Below are positions 1 through 6,793 of a stretch of 17,329 bases of DNA, one piece after another (the stretch's first letter is position 1; the number at the start of each line of letters is the position of its first letter). This DNA is from Leptofilum sp050292445 (GTDB lineage: Bacteria; Chloroflexota; Anaerolineae; Promineifilales; Promineifilaceae). Below the pieces are notes generated by a model. The model was not told where the DNA came from and ran no database searches. It worked only from the letters and a program-made list of their open reading frames with translations. The translations under genes and the position numbers were made by a program. Where the stretch lies: the NCBI GenBank assembly GCA_050292445.1, contig JBNKLQ010000122.1, positions 1 through 17,329 of the forward strand. Direction: 5' to 3'.

Positions 1-368
1 CACACCCGATAAGGCAGCCGTCGGACGCAGCCAAGAACCTGCCGTACCTCGGTCTGGGTGAGCACTACCGGCAGCTTGCGGCTTTTCGGCGGGCGCACCA
101 GGTCAAAGGTGGCCCATTGACGCTGCAAAGTATGCTCGTAGAAGAACTTGATGCCGCACAGAGCTACGGTACAGGCGCTGCGCGAGGCATGTTTCTCGTT
201 TTTGAGATACAAGAAGTAGTTGCGGAGTTCGGCTTCGCTGATCTGAGCCGGGGACTTATCGTAATGTTCTGCCAGTTGGCGCACCGCCCGCAGGTAGGAT
301 TCCTGGGTCTTGGGGGCCAAACCGCGCAGTTGCATGTCGTTCAACATGCGTTGACGTAAGTGAGTCAT
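1..368 (-). CDS. Site-specific tyrosine recombinase (integrase), N-terminal part, cut by the window edge
   Basis: Reading the minus strand from the ATG at 368 gives 122 open codons that run off the left edge. The product begins MTHLRQRMLNDMQLRGLAPK and continues with a TQESYLRAVRQLAEHY helix, a LRNYFLYLKNEK segment and IKFFYEHTLQRQW. This is the SAM-like, core-binding N-terminal domain of tyrosine recombinases. The catalytic domain with its R-H-R-Y residues lies outside the window, so activity cannot be judged. The start is supported by an AGGAGGT ribosome site 6 bases upstream. From memory, integrases with this N-terminus often sit beside IS91-like transposases; that partner is not visible here. 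The repeat-rich DNA upstream fits a mobile-element end. Confidence 0.85.
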   Translation of the reverse strand, partial: MTHLRQRMLNDMQLRGLAPKTQESYLRAVRQLAEHYDKSPAQISEAELRNYFLYLKNEKHASRSACTVALCGIKFFYEHTLQRQWATFDLVRPPKSRKLPVVLTQTEVRQVLGCVRRLPYRV

Positions 369-374
369 GACTAT

Positions 375-381
375 ACCTCCT
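375..381 (-). promoter_or_regulatory. Ribosome binding site of the recombinase gene
   Basis: The minus strand reads AGGAGGT followed by six bases and the ATG at 368. It is a full match to the anti-Shine-Dalgarno core and fixes the start of the truncated recombinase gene. Confidence 0.8.
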
Positions 382-489
382 AAGGTTGGAATTGGATTTA
401 TAGGAAATATAGTCGTTGATTCACTTGGATTGGGGCAAGGGGGAGAGGCTACAGCGGCTACCTGCGCGCAGCGCTTAGTTCAACAATTA

Positions 490-690
490 TTATGCCGACC
501 ACAGTTCGGCATAAGTATCGGTTTTTCTATGTTATGCTGAAACTTTCGCACTAACTTTCGGCATAAGACACCAAATAGGGTGAAATTGCTGTTATCGTGT
601 CGGCATAAGACGCAAATCTAGGGTTTATGCAGAATCATGTCAGTATAAGTCCCCAAATCTCCGGCAAAATGGCGACTGAGGTCAGTATAA
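490..690. repeat. Cluster of eight imperfect TCGGCATAA copies, direct and inverted
   Basis: Copies in plus orientation start at 506 (TCGGCATAA), 558, 600 (GCGGCATAA-like context, core CGGCATAAGAC at 601), 641 (CAGTATAAGTC) and 683 (CAGTATAA). Inverted copies are TTATGCCGA at 490-498, TTATGCTGA at 532-540 and TTATGCAGA at 625-633. The pair 490-498/506-514 forms a perfect 9-bp stem with a 7-base loop. The last four direct copies are 40-42 bp apart, and three of them continue into a similar CCAAAT or CAAAT tail. This looks like an array of protein-binding sites or an element terminus next to the recombinase gene. It is not a CRISPR array: the units are too short and too diverged. Confidence 0.6.
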
Positions 691-714
691 AATTTTGTAG
701 GTAGTTTGGCAATG

Positions 715-2928
715 CTAGGCACTGTTTCTTGACCGTTGCCGCAAATGGTTTGCCCCGATCAATGCCAACCAGAGCAGTAAAATAACGGCCGTTCCCAACG
801 AAACCCCCACGCCCGCATAAAAGGTAGCAGGCCGGAAAGTCATCGTAACGGTGTGGCTGCCGGGCGGCACAACGAGGCCGCGCAGGGCGACGTTGGTTGG
901 GTAGAGTTTGGTTGGTTCGCCATCAATTTCGGCTTGCCAGCCGGGGTAGTTGGTGCCGGAATAGACGAGGAAGCGGGGCTGATCGGCCGTTACCATCAAT
1001 GTCACCCTATTCGCCGTCCGGTTTAGCATAACGGCCGTTTCCCCTTCAACCAACTCACCCTCACTTGCCAAACCCGTTTCGCCCACCACCAGCGCTGTGG
1101 TGCCGTATTCAAAATCGGGCGCGGCCAGCCGTGCGGCGGCGGTGGCGGCATCGGGCAGTTCCACGACGTTAGGCACCAGGTAGGCGCGCGGCAAGGCGTG
1201 CAGAAAGCGGTAGTAGCGGAAATTATCGACTTCTTTCACCAGCTCATATGCCGGGTCGCTGTAGTCGCCGGTAGTGACGACCATGTCTACGTTGAGAATG
1301 ATGTTGCGCCGATACTCCTCATCCAGCACCTCGCGCAGTCGTTCGTAGTCGATGAGCATCAGCGGCGGCATGCCGCCCACATTATCAACCCCGGCCAGAC
1401 TGCCAAAATCTTGCGATGTCGTTTGGTCAAAGATGGTGCGGTAGAACGGCCGTACCCCCTCCGGCGCCGCCATCACCCGGGCCACATCGTTGCCCGGCGC
1501 AAAAGAGTCAGCTTGCTCCACAAAAAAGCGCCCCTGGTTGAGCGACATCACATCGACAACGGCAATGAGTACCAGGGCCAGCACGGCCACGCGGGGCGAC
1601 TCGCGGAATACCCACAGCGCCAACGCGCCGCCGCCCAGCATCAAAACGACGTAGGTCAGCGTATCGACCGGTAAGAAGCGGTCGCCGCCCGGCTCGCGGC
1701 TGATGGTCCACAGCCAGGTGAGGACAACGGCCGTCACAAAAATGCCCGCCGCGATTATCAGATAACGCTTCAAAAGCTGTCTGTCGATTTGTTGCACCAG
1801 CATGATGCCGTAGCCGCTGAGCGCCGCCAGACTAAACGTCATGGCAAAGGCCAGCCGCTCCACGTTGCGCAAATAGCCGGGGAAGCCCAGCCGCTCGATG
1901 AGATACAGGCCATCAAAAATAATCAAATGTTTTCCAACTGATCCAAACAGGGCAATGAGGAAAACGGCCGTCCAAAACATGCCTTTGCGCTGCTGCACTG
2001 CCAGCGTGGCCAGCACCAGAGCCATCAACCCGACGTATAAATTTTGCGTGCCCAGCAGCTGCGGCACAAAAAAGCCGGTCAGATGCACAAAGGGGAAGCC
2101 GCCCTCGGCGACCTTATCGAAGGTGAGGATGGAGCGGGTGGTGAGGCCGGTCAGCTCCAGGGTGGGCAGCCATTGCGCGGCGGCGATGCCCAGGGCAAAT
2201 CCAGCCAGCAGCAGCAGCTTTTTGGCGATGCGCGTCCAGGGTAATTTGTCTCGATAAGCCGTGTAAACCAGCCAGGCGACAGTCACAGAACCAATGGTGA
2301 GGTAGGATTGCGGCCGTCCGGCCAGAAAGACCATGCCTAAAGTGCTTCCGGCAACGGCCGTTAGCAACCAGCTGCGTCGTTCGATGGCCAACGTTACCAG
2401 CAGCAGCGTTAGCGGGAACCAGGCCACCACTTCCAATTCGGAAAGCTGGCCGGGTGGATAAAAGGTGAGGTACCCACCAAATTCAAACAGCACAGCGCTG
2501 AGCAGGGCAGGCAGATTGGCTTTAAACAGATGGCGAAAGAACAAAAAGGAAAACGCCCCTGCCAGAAAAAAGTGCAGGCCGATGTCAAACGCCAGGGTGG
2601 CCAGGCTGAAGTTGGTTTTGGTAATCCAGGCCAGCAGCAGGGCGATGGGGTAAAAGGTGGCCGCTTGCGGGTCGGCAAATTGGGGATAACCTGCGTAAAC
2701 GTGTGGATTCCACAAGGCAAACTCGCCGCTGGCCAGGGTTTTGGCAAAAAAGTAGCGCGGCGGATAGAAAACTTCGGCAAGGTCAGATTTTTCGGGCAGG
2801 TAAGCGCGGTCTTCAGGGGCGGCGGCCCACAGTCGCCAGAGGAACAAGTAGGTGAGGGCGGCAATGAGCAGAAGGTAGAGCGTAACCTGTACCCAGGGGG
2901 ATTGCAGTAATTGTTTGAGTCGTGACAT
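715..2928 (-). CDS. YfhO-family multi-pass membrane protein (GT-C glycosyltransferase-like)
   Basis: A 737-residue integral membrane protein with a dozen or so hydrophobic segments. After the first membrane helix (about residues 13-31) comes the family hallmark loop: SDL with Asp49, then LWNPHVYAGYP around 72-82 and ADPQAATFYP. This is how YfhO and related GT-C fold proteins begin, with the Asp in the first outer loop thought to be catalytic. The C-terminal part carries the usual extracytoplasmic beta domain (YSGTNYPGWQAEIDG, then VPPGSHTV) followed by a last membrane helix at about 703-726. YfhO proteins are linked to transfer of sugars from lipid carriers to envelope polymers; the substrate here is unknown. 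Length is at the short end for the family. It is preceded by a weak AAAGG site and stands alone on its strand. Confidence 0.85.
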   Translation of the reverse strand: MSRLKQLLQSPWVQVTLYLLLIAALTYLFLWRLWAAAPEDRAYLPEKSDLAEVFYPPRYFFAKTLASGEFALWNPHVYAGYPQFADPQAATFYPIALLLAWITKTNFSLATLAFDIGLHFFLAGAFSFLFFRHLFKANLPALLSAVLFEFGGYLTFYPPGQLSELEVVAWFPLTLLLVTLAIERRSWLLTAVAGSTLGMVFLAGRPQSYLTIGSVTVAWLVYTAYRDKLPWTRIAKKLLLLAGFALGIAAAQWLPTLELTGLTTRSILTFDKVAEGGFPFVHLTGFFVPQLLGTQNLYVGLMALVLATLAVQQRKGMFWTAVFLIALFGSVGKHLIIFDGLYLIERLGFPGYLRNVERLAFAMTFSLAALSGYGIMLVQQIDRQLLKRYLIIAAGIFVTAVVLTWLWTISREPGGDRFLPVDTLTYVVLMLGGGALALWVFRESPRVAVLALVLIAVVDVMSLNQGRFFVEQADSFAPGNDVARVMAAPEGVRPFYRTIFDQTTSQDFGSLAGVDNVGGMPPLMLIDYERLREVLDEEYRRNIILNVDMVVTTGDYSDPAYELVKEVDNFRYYRFLHALPRAYLVPNVVELPDAATAAARLAAPDFEYGTTALVVGETGLASEGELVEGETAVMLNRTANRVTLMVTADQPRFLVYSGTNYPGWQAEIDGEPTKLYPTNVALRGLVVPPGSHTVTMTFRPATFYAGVGVSLGTAVILLLWLALIGANHLRQRSRNSA

Positions 2929-3004
2929 GCAACGGCCTTTATTGTGGTTTTGTGAACGGCCGTAATTATAAAGAAGCTCCAGTTTAGCGCCAATGTGCTG
3001 AATT

Positions 3005-3067
3005 GAGGACTGGTGGTCCTCAATACTATTTTGCTGACCGAAACAGCCCGATAGGACTGCCAGTCCT
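3005..3067. repeat. Paired palindrome element, copy A
   Basis: Two short palindromes with centres 47 bp apart: GAGGACTGGTGGTCCTC (3005-3021, arms GAGGAC/GTCCTC) and AGGACTGCCAGTCCT (3053-3067, arms of 7 with one central base). The right one runs into the TAG stop codon of the alpha/beta hydrolase gene (3066-3068), so it forms a hairpin right at the end of that reading frame. A matching pair is at 11524-11582. In each pair the two palindromes are in inverted orientation (central G, then central C). Confidence 0.7.
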
Positions 3068-3722
3068 AGACCAAGTTCTTAAGAGCCAAACCGATGTCAT
3101 TGTGTATCGCTTGCTGCATCTCGACGGGAACGGCGTGGGTGACGCCAGCATATTCACGCAGCTGCACGTCCAGTCCGGCCGATTGCAGTTGAGCGGTCGC
3201 TTCCCGCGCCGTGACAATCGGCACAATCGGATCGTCTACACCATGATGCACGCGAACGATGCCGGAATTCGGCTGCCGTGTTATTTTGTCACGCAGTAAC
3301 CGCCCGGCAACCGGCAAACACAGTCTAAATTGATCACCAAACTTAGCCGCCAGATTAAGGCAGATATCGCCGCCCTGCGACACGCCCAGGAAGATGGGCT
3401 TTCCAAAAGTTGGGAATTCTTCCTGCCAACGGGCGACATTTTCCAGCAGAATGTCGGCACAGTGGTCAACAAATTTGCCTTGTTCTAATTCGGGCTTGTC
3501 GTACAGTTCTTCGGGAAACCAGGAATATTGATCTTCAAAGGGGAAACGGCCGTAAGGCGCAATCACTCTAGCCAAAAAATCAACATCGTGCAGCAGAATG
3601 TCGCAGATTTGTGTCGGGCTGCTGCCCATAAAATGCAGGGGAATGATGAGCGGCTGTTCTGCTGATTGATCTGATGTTCCCAATAGGAAAGATTCGTATG
3701 TCAACGTTCTTGTGTCACTCAT
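3066..3722 (-). CDS. Alpha/beta hydrolase, phospholipase/carboxylesterase type
   Basis: The 218-residue product has the nucleophile elbow GVSQGG with Ser115, the acid in HGVDDPIVP (Asp164) and the base in GVTHAVP (His196). This order and spacing fit the Abhydrolase_2 (phospholipase/carboxylesterase) family of soluble esterases, which are usually about 200-230 residues. There is no signal peptide, so it is presumably cytoplasmic and hydrolyses an ester or thioester; the substrate cannot be told. The ATG at 3722 lies 4 bases after the stop of the GNAT gene, and its AAAGG ribosome site overlaps that stop, so the two are surely co-transcribed. It is the last gene of the set; its stop codon lies inside a palindromic repeat. 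Confidence 0.85.
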   Translation of the reverse strand: MSDTRTLTYESFLLGTSDQSAEQPLIIPLHFMGSSPTQICDILLHDVDFLARVIAPYGRFPFEDQYSWFPEELYDKPELEQGKFVDHCADILLENVARWQEEFPTFGKPIFLGVSQGGDICLNLAAKFGDQFRLCLPVAGRLLRDKITRQPNSGIVRVHHGVDDPIVPIVTAREATAQLQSAGLDVQLREYAGVTHAVPVEMQQAIHNDIGLALKNLV

Positions 3723-3726
3723 TGCG

Positions 3727-4203
3727 TTACCTTTCTATTTCCTTCTCAATCAGGCTCAATGTGACCATCTCGATGCCATCCGGCGTGTGCCAGGTGTGCT
3801 GCACAGCAAAGCCGTGTTTTTCATACAAACCGATTGCTGGTAAATTATTCTTCGCCGTTGATACCGTCAGGGAAAATCCAGCGTATCGTGCCAGGACCTC
3901 TTTCAGAAGCCCCGTGCCAATGCCTTTTCTAAACATTTCTGGCGCAACGACAAAGCTGCTAATATTGAACGCTTGCGGTCCTTCCGCTTCAATCTCCGCC
4001 AGCGCAACCAGTTCGTTATCCAAAAGACAGCCCAAAAAGAGAGCATCCGCTGCCTGAATGTGGGCTGACGTTCTGCCAAGCGGGAAAAAGTCAGCCTCAG
4101 CCAATCCTAAAAGCTTCGCTTCCTGACGATAAGCCTCGAAAGAAACGCGGCGAATTTCCTCAGCCACGCCTGGGTTTTTATGGTCGATTACCTTGATCTG
4201 CAT
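3727..4203 (-). CDS. GNAT-family N-acetyltransferase
   Basis: A 158-residue protein with the acetyl-CoA binding signature of GNAT enzymes: SSFVVAPEMFRKGIGTGLL, with Arg92-x-Gly-x-Gly-x-Gly at 92-98, followed by motif B, NNLPAIGLYEKHGF, at 119-132. It would transfer an acetyl group from acetyl-CoA to an amine of a small molecule or protein; nothing shows which. Size and layout are typical for a single-domain GNAT. Both flanking gaps are only 4 bases (DUF1801 gene upstream, hydrolase downstream), which argues for translation-coupled expression. No strong Shine-Dalgarno sequence precedes the ATG, which also fits coupling. Confidence 0.88.
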   Translation of the reverse strand: MQIKVIDHKNPGVAEEIRRVSFEAYRQEAKLLGLAEADFFPLGRTSAHIQAADALFLGCLLDNELVALAEIEAEGPQAFNISSFVVAPEMFRKGIGTGLLKEVLARYAGFSLTVSTAKNNLPAIGLYEKHGFAVQHTWHTPDGIEMVTLSLIEKEIER

Positions 4204-4207
4204 CGTT

Positions 4208-4636
4208 TCAAGATTTCTTTCTGCGCTTTTGGTGGTAGGTCAGGGCCAGTGTGATGCAGTCCCGCAGCGCTTCTTGGGGAAGCTTGTTTTGGGCGTCGAG
4301 AATAATGGCGCGATTGCCTTCGTAGGTGAGGGTGGGATGGCGCTGGCGGAAGGTGCCGATGAGATTGGTCTGGCAGTGGACGTAGAGGCCAATTTGCGCC
4401 TGATCGACGTTGTGGGCGTCCAGGCGGATGGTGGTGCCGCTTTTGGGCCGGACAGTAAGGTAGCTGGGCTGGCCCCATTTAAGCGTCTCCACAATTTGGC
4501 CGACGCCGGGGGTGGCTACGGCCGTTTCCAACACCATTTGCCGCAGCTCCAGTAATTTTCCTCGGATGGGTTCAGGATAGCGTTCGAAAACGGCCGTTAC
4601 TTCCGTAAATTCATTCAACTTGTTTGTTTTTATCAT
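4208..4636 (-). CDS. DUF1801 domain protein (YdhG-like)
   Basis: From the ATG at 4636 the product is 142 residues. It contains the family hallmark ETLKWGQPSYL (about residues 50-60) within a long helix-strand domain, and a basic tail, YHQKRRKKS. DUF1801 proteins are small cytoplasmic proteins of unproven function. The frame stays open up to a TTG at 4729, but that start would overlap the upstream methyltransferase-like gene by 53 bases and add a poorly conserved Ser/Asn-rich stretch, so I prefer 4636. The stop is 4 bases before the GNAT start. Two ACGGCCGT octamers (4518, 4590) sit in this short gene, both read as Thr-Ala-Val. Confidence 0.75.
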   Translation of the reverse strand: MIKTNKLNEFTEVTAVFERYPEPIRGKLLELRQMVLETAVATPGVGQIVETLKWGQPSYLTVRPKSGTTIRLDAHNVDQAQIGLYVHCQTNLIGTFRQRHPTLTYEGNRAIILDAQNKLPQEALRDCITLALTYHQKRRKKS

Positions 4637-4676
4637 ACTGCCATTATCGCTGCTGTTGTTGACATCCTCTGTCAGG

Positions 4677-5309
4677 TTAGATGGATTGTTTTTTGAAGAT
4701 GAAATAAGTTTCGGCCTCCACGTACTCAAAGCCAGCGGAAGCTTGCTTCAAATATCGTTTTGTTTTGCTCGTTTGGGCGGCGGGCAGCCATTTTCCTGGC
4801 TCGTCTTCTACCAGCGTGTACGCTTTCTTTTGGTACTGTACCACAGAAATGAGGGTCAAGGTCGGGGTCGCAGCGGCAACCACTGCTTCGTCCTGAAAAT
4901 TGTTGGTCACTAAAATACCACCTTTTTTCAGGTATTTCTGGCAGGTTGGCACGACGTTCGGGGCAAAGAGTGCCAACAGCAGATCAAATGATCCCTCTGG
5001 TAAGGGCAGGTCCTCACTGTAATCCTGGGCGATGAAGCGAACATAGGCGGAGCGCTTGTACGTTTTTTTGTGATGGATGTAGGTGCGTACGGCCGTTTCA
5101 TCGGCAAAAAAATCAATGGCCGTTTGACTACAATCCACGTAAACAACGTGTGGAAAGTAAAGTGAAGGCGTGAAATGCACTGAACTGCCAGGATATAAAA
5201 CTTCGGTGCAGCTGTATTTTTCCCTTATGAGTTTAAAAAGATCGGCTCGCTCAAATCCGATGTCGTAGTATTGTTTTTCATAAAGTTCAATGGTTGATTT
5301 TGCGGTCAT
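4677..5309 (-). CDS. Class I methyltransferase-like protein
   Basis: The 210-residue product has the outline of a SAM-dependent methyltransferase: a strand-loop VLYPGSSVHFTP (about 37-48) where motif I should be, an acidic end of the second strand in YVDCS (Asp59), AQDYSED around 95-100, then PEGSFDLLLALFAP (104-117) and KKGGILVTNNF (128-138) as motifs IV and VI. Motif I is not the usual D/E-x-G-x-G-x-G but a Pro-Gly-Ser-Ser version, so SAM binding should be treated as unproven. No close subfamily is recognised. It begins 12 bases after the stop of the DUF2330 gene and without an evident ribosome site, which suggests co-transcription with it. Confidence 0.6.
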   Translation of the reverse strand: MTAKSTIELYEKQYYDIGFERADLFKLIREKYSCTEVLYPGSSVHFTPSLYFPHVVYVDCSQTAIDFFADETAVRTYIHHKKTYKRSAYVRFIAQDYSEDLPLPEGSFDLLLALFAPNVVPTCQKYLKKGGILVTNNFQDEAVVAAATPTLTLISVVQYQKKAYTLVEDEPGKWLPAAQTSKTKRYLKQASAGFEYVEAETYFIFKKQSI

Positions 5310-5321
5310 TGTTTGTCTGAA

Positions 5322-6596
5322 CTATTCGGCCGTTTTTCGCGAACGACGGCCAATTAATATCCCAGCGCCAATGAGTCCCCCGACAAGGGCCACGCCGCCT
5401 AAGCCAACAAGAATTCCATTGCTGAAGCCATCATCTTGGTTGTCTTGGGCTGGACTATTGTTGCTATTATTTTGATTGTTGCCATTGTCGCTGTTTCCAT
5501 TACCGTCGCCAAAAAGTGTGCTAATAAAGCCACTCACGCCGGATTCCCGTTCGCAGTCGTATTGGCCGCGTGTGTTGGATAAATCATGAATGTTGAAAAC
5601 GTTGGGTCGATCTTCGTAGCGGAAAACGGGGTCCACCGTCATCTCTTCTGGGGAGATGAGCGTGTTGAGGCGGGTGAGGTAGCGGTGCTTGCTGGCCAGC
5701 TCTTGCAGCAGCGGATCGCTAAAGCTGAGTTCGCTGGTGGGAGCGGCATATTCGGTGATGAATGCCTGCCCATTCATTTCATCCGCTTTTTGTCCCATCA
5801 ACGTGCGGTAATTGTGGCCACCAAAAGTGAAAAAGGTAATTTCGTCATCGTCAATTTCAAAATGGCCGTAATTGTCGGGGACGGCTTGCTGCTCGCCAAA
5901 AAACCAGGTGAGGACGGCCATGTCTGGGTTGGCCGCAACGGCCGTTAAGCGCAGCGGGATCATCGGTTGTTCCGATGGATAGGTAATTTGAATTGGTTGG
6001 ATGTCTTGCACGCCAAATTCGGGTTGAAGTCGCATCGCCAGGAAAGCAAAATCTTCTTCTACATACACGTCAATCAGCGGAATCATCGGATCTTCCACTC
6101 GGTATTCATTGTCACGCAGCCAGTTCACCAATTCATCCGGGTCATCTGAGCCAATGACTACAAATTCATAAGGACCCACATCGCCCTCAGCAAAAACCTC
6201 CACACCTTCGGCAGCCGATTCAACCACCATGTCTTCAAATTCCAGCTGGGCGCAATCGGGCAGGGGTGGTGGAATGTAGCGCGGATTGGTGGCAATTTCT
6301 AGTTCGGTGAAAGCATTTACGGCCGTTTCTGGCACTTCCAAATCTTCGGCGGCAATGGGGACCGGGATGGGTAAAATCCAGCTGAAATCGGTATCAAAGC
6401 CGGTGTATTGTATTTGCACAATGGCCGAGATGGTGCCGTCGCCGTTGTCGGTGAAGATGATGCGTTCGGCGTTTTGGTCGATGGGGTTAGCCAGGCAGAA
6501 CAGCCCACCGCAGGCCAACGTTGGGCGCGCCAACGAGAGGCTGCCCAACAAAAACAGCAATGGCAGCAGCAAAATAGAGAGTCGTTTGAATCGCAT
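5322..6596 (-). CDS. DUF2330 protein, exported and anchored by a C-terminal helix
   Basis: The 424-residue product starts with a basic N-terminus and a hydrophobic stretch (about 7-22), followed by TLACGGLFC with Cys29 and Cys34, the N-terminal signature of DUF2330 proteins. It continues with NAERIIF, IVQIQYTG and FSWILPIPVP, all typical of the family. A linker rich in Asn, Asp and Gly (about 363-393) leads to one membrane helix (about 394-416) and a basic RRSRK stop-transfer end, so the body should lie outside the cytoplasm. The biochemical role of DUF2330 is not known. The ATG has a GGAGG site 4 bases upstream and a perfect TATAAT box at 6650-6655. It probably heads the co-directional set that runs to 3066. 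Confidence 0.88.
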   Translation of the reverse strand: MRFKRLSILLLPLLFLLGSLSLARPTLACGGLFCLANPIDQNAERIIFTDNGDGTISAIVQIQYTGFDTDFSWILPIPVPIAAEDLEVPETAVNAFTELEIATNPRYIPPPLPDCAQLEFEDMVVESAAEGVEVFAEGDVGPYEFVVIGSDDPDELVNWLRDNEYRVEDPMIPLIDVYVEEDFAFLAMRLQPEFGVQDIQPIQITYPSEQPMIPLRLTAVAANPDMAVLTWFFGEQQAVPDNYGHFEIDDDEITFFTFGGHNYRTLMGQKADEMNGQAFITEYAAPTSELSFSDPLLQELASKHRYLTRLNTLISPEEMTVDPVFRYEDRPNVFNIHDLSNTRGQYDCERESGVSGFISTLFGDGNGNSDNGNNQNNSNNSPAQDNQDDGFSNGILVGLGGVALVGGLIGAGILIGRRSRKTAE

Positions 6597-6654
6597 AATG
6601 CCTCCAGAGGTATTTATCCACAGATTAAACGATTTATTCGGGTGGAGGCATTAT
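6595..6654. repeat. 11-bp perfect inverted repeat spanning start codon and -10 box of the DUF2330 gene
   Basis: ATAATGCCTCC at 6595-6605 is the exact reverse complement of GGAGGCATTAT at 6644-6654, with 38 bases between. One arm contains the GGAGG ribosome site and part of the ATG. The other coincides with the TATAAT box. Confidence 0.6.
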
Positions 6655-6655
6655 A
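6650..6655 (-). promoter_or_regulatory. Candidate -10 box of the DUF2330 gene set
   Basis: The minus strand reads TATAAT here, 54 bases before the ATG at 6596. I see no good TTGACA partner at 16-18 bp, so only the -10 element is supported. The box forms part of an 11-bp inverted repeat whose other arm covers the ribosome site and start codon. Confidence 0.45.
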
Positions 6656-6717
6656 CCATTGACTGACCGGTACATAATTAATCAGTCCTCCCTGGAAATA
6701 GGTTACAGAAAATAATT

Positions 6718-6783
6718 GTCATTCCTGCGGAGGCAGGAATCCATCCTGGTCAGAAGATGGATACCCGCCTTCGCGGGTATGAC
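6718..6783. repeat. REP-like inverted pair of 28-base hairpin units
   Basis: Unit 1 (6718-6745) begins GTCATTCCTGCGGAGG and unit 2 (6756-6783, on the opposite strand) begins GTCATACCCGCGAAGG; both end ATCCATC. Each folds into an 8-bp stem with a 4-base loop. The two units differ at five positions, four of which form two compensatory pair changes in the stem and one of which is in the loop. The element ends 10 bases after the stop of the M3 peptidase gene, so in its mRNA it would form two successive 3' hairpins. Similar repeats of the type TCATTCCCGCG-N-GCGGGAATCC are widespread in bacteria. Confidence 0.8.
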
Positions 6784-6793
6784 ACCTGTGCAG

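Larger units (their letters stand above)
369..714. other. Gene-free region between recombinase and YfhO gene; probable mobile-element end
   Basis: There is no credible gene in these 346 bases. The region is AT-rich on its right side. It holds the recombinase ribosome site, a 10-bp palindrome CTGCGCGCAG at 462-471, and a cluster of short repeats (described separately). No ACGGCCGT octamer occurs before 785; at the window's average rate fewer than two would be expected in this stretch, so the absence is not significant on its own. Confidence 0.7.

Noticed and set aside
490..690. Periodic repeats suggesting a CRISPR array
   Set aside because: The shared unit is only about 9-18 bases, diverges quickly and occurs in both orientations; there are no spacers of even length and no cas genes.
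1198..1674. Open plus-strand frame of 158 codons inside the YfhO gene
   Set aside because: It is antisense to a well-supported gene, has a His/Arg/Gln-rich product with no family features, and reflects the codon bias of the other strand.
2409..3023. Minus-strand frame of 204 codons overlapping the start of the YfhO gene
   Set aside because: It is the YfhO coding DNA in another frame; the product is Pro/Cys-rich and unlike a real protein.
4637..4729. Longer DUF1801 protein starting at TTG 4729
   Set aside because: It would overlap the methyltransferase-like gene by 53 bases and add a low-complexity N-terminus outside the domain.
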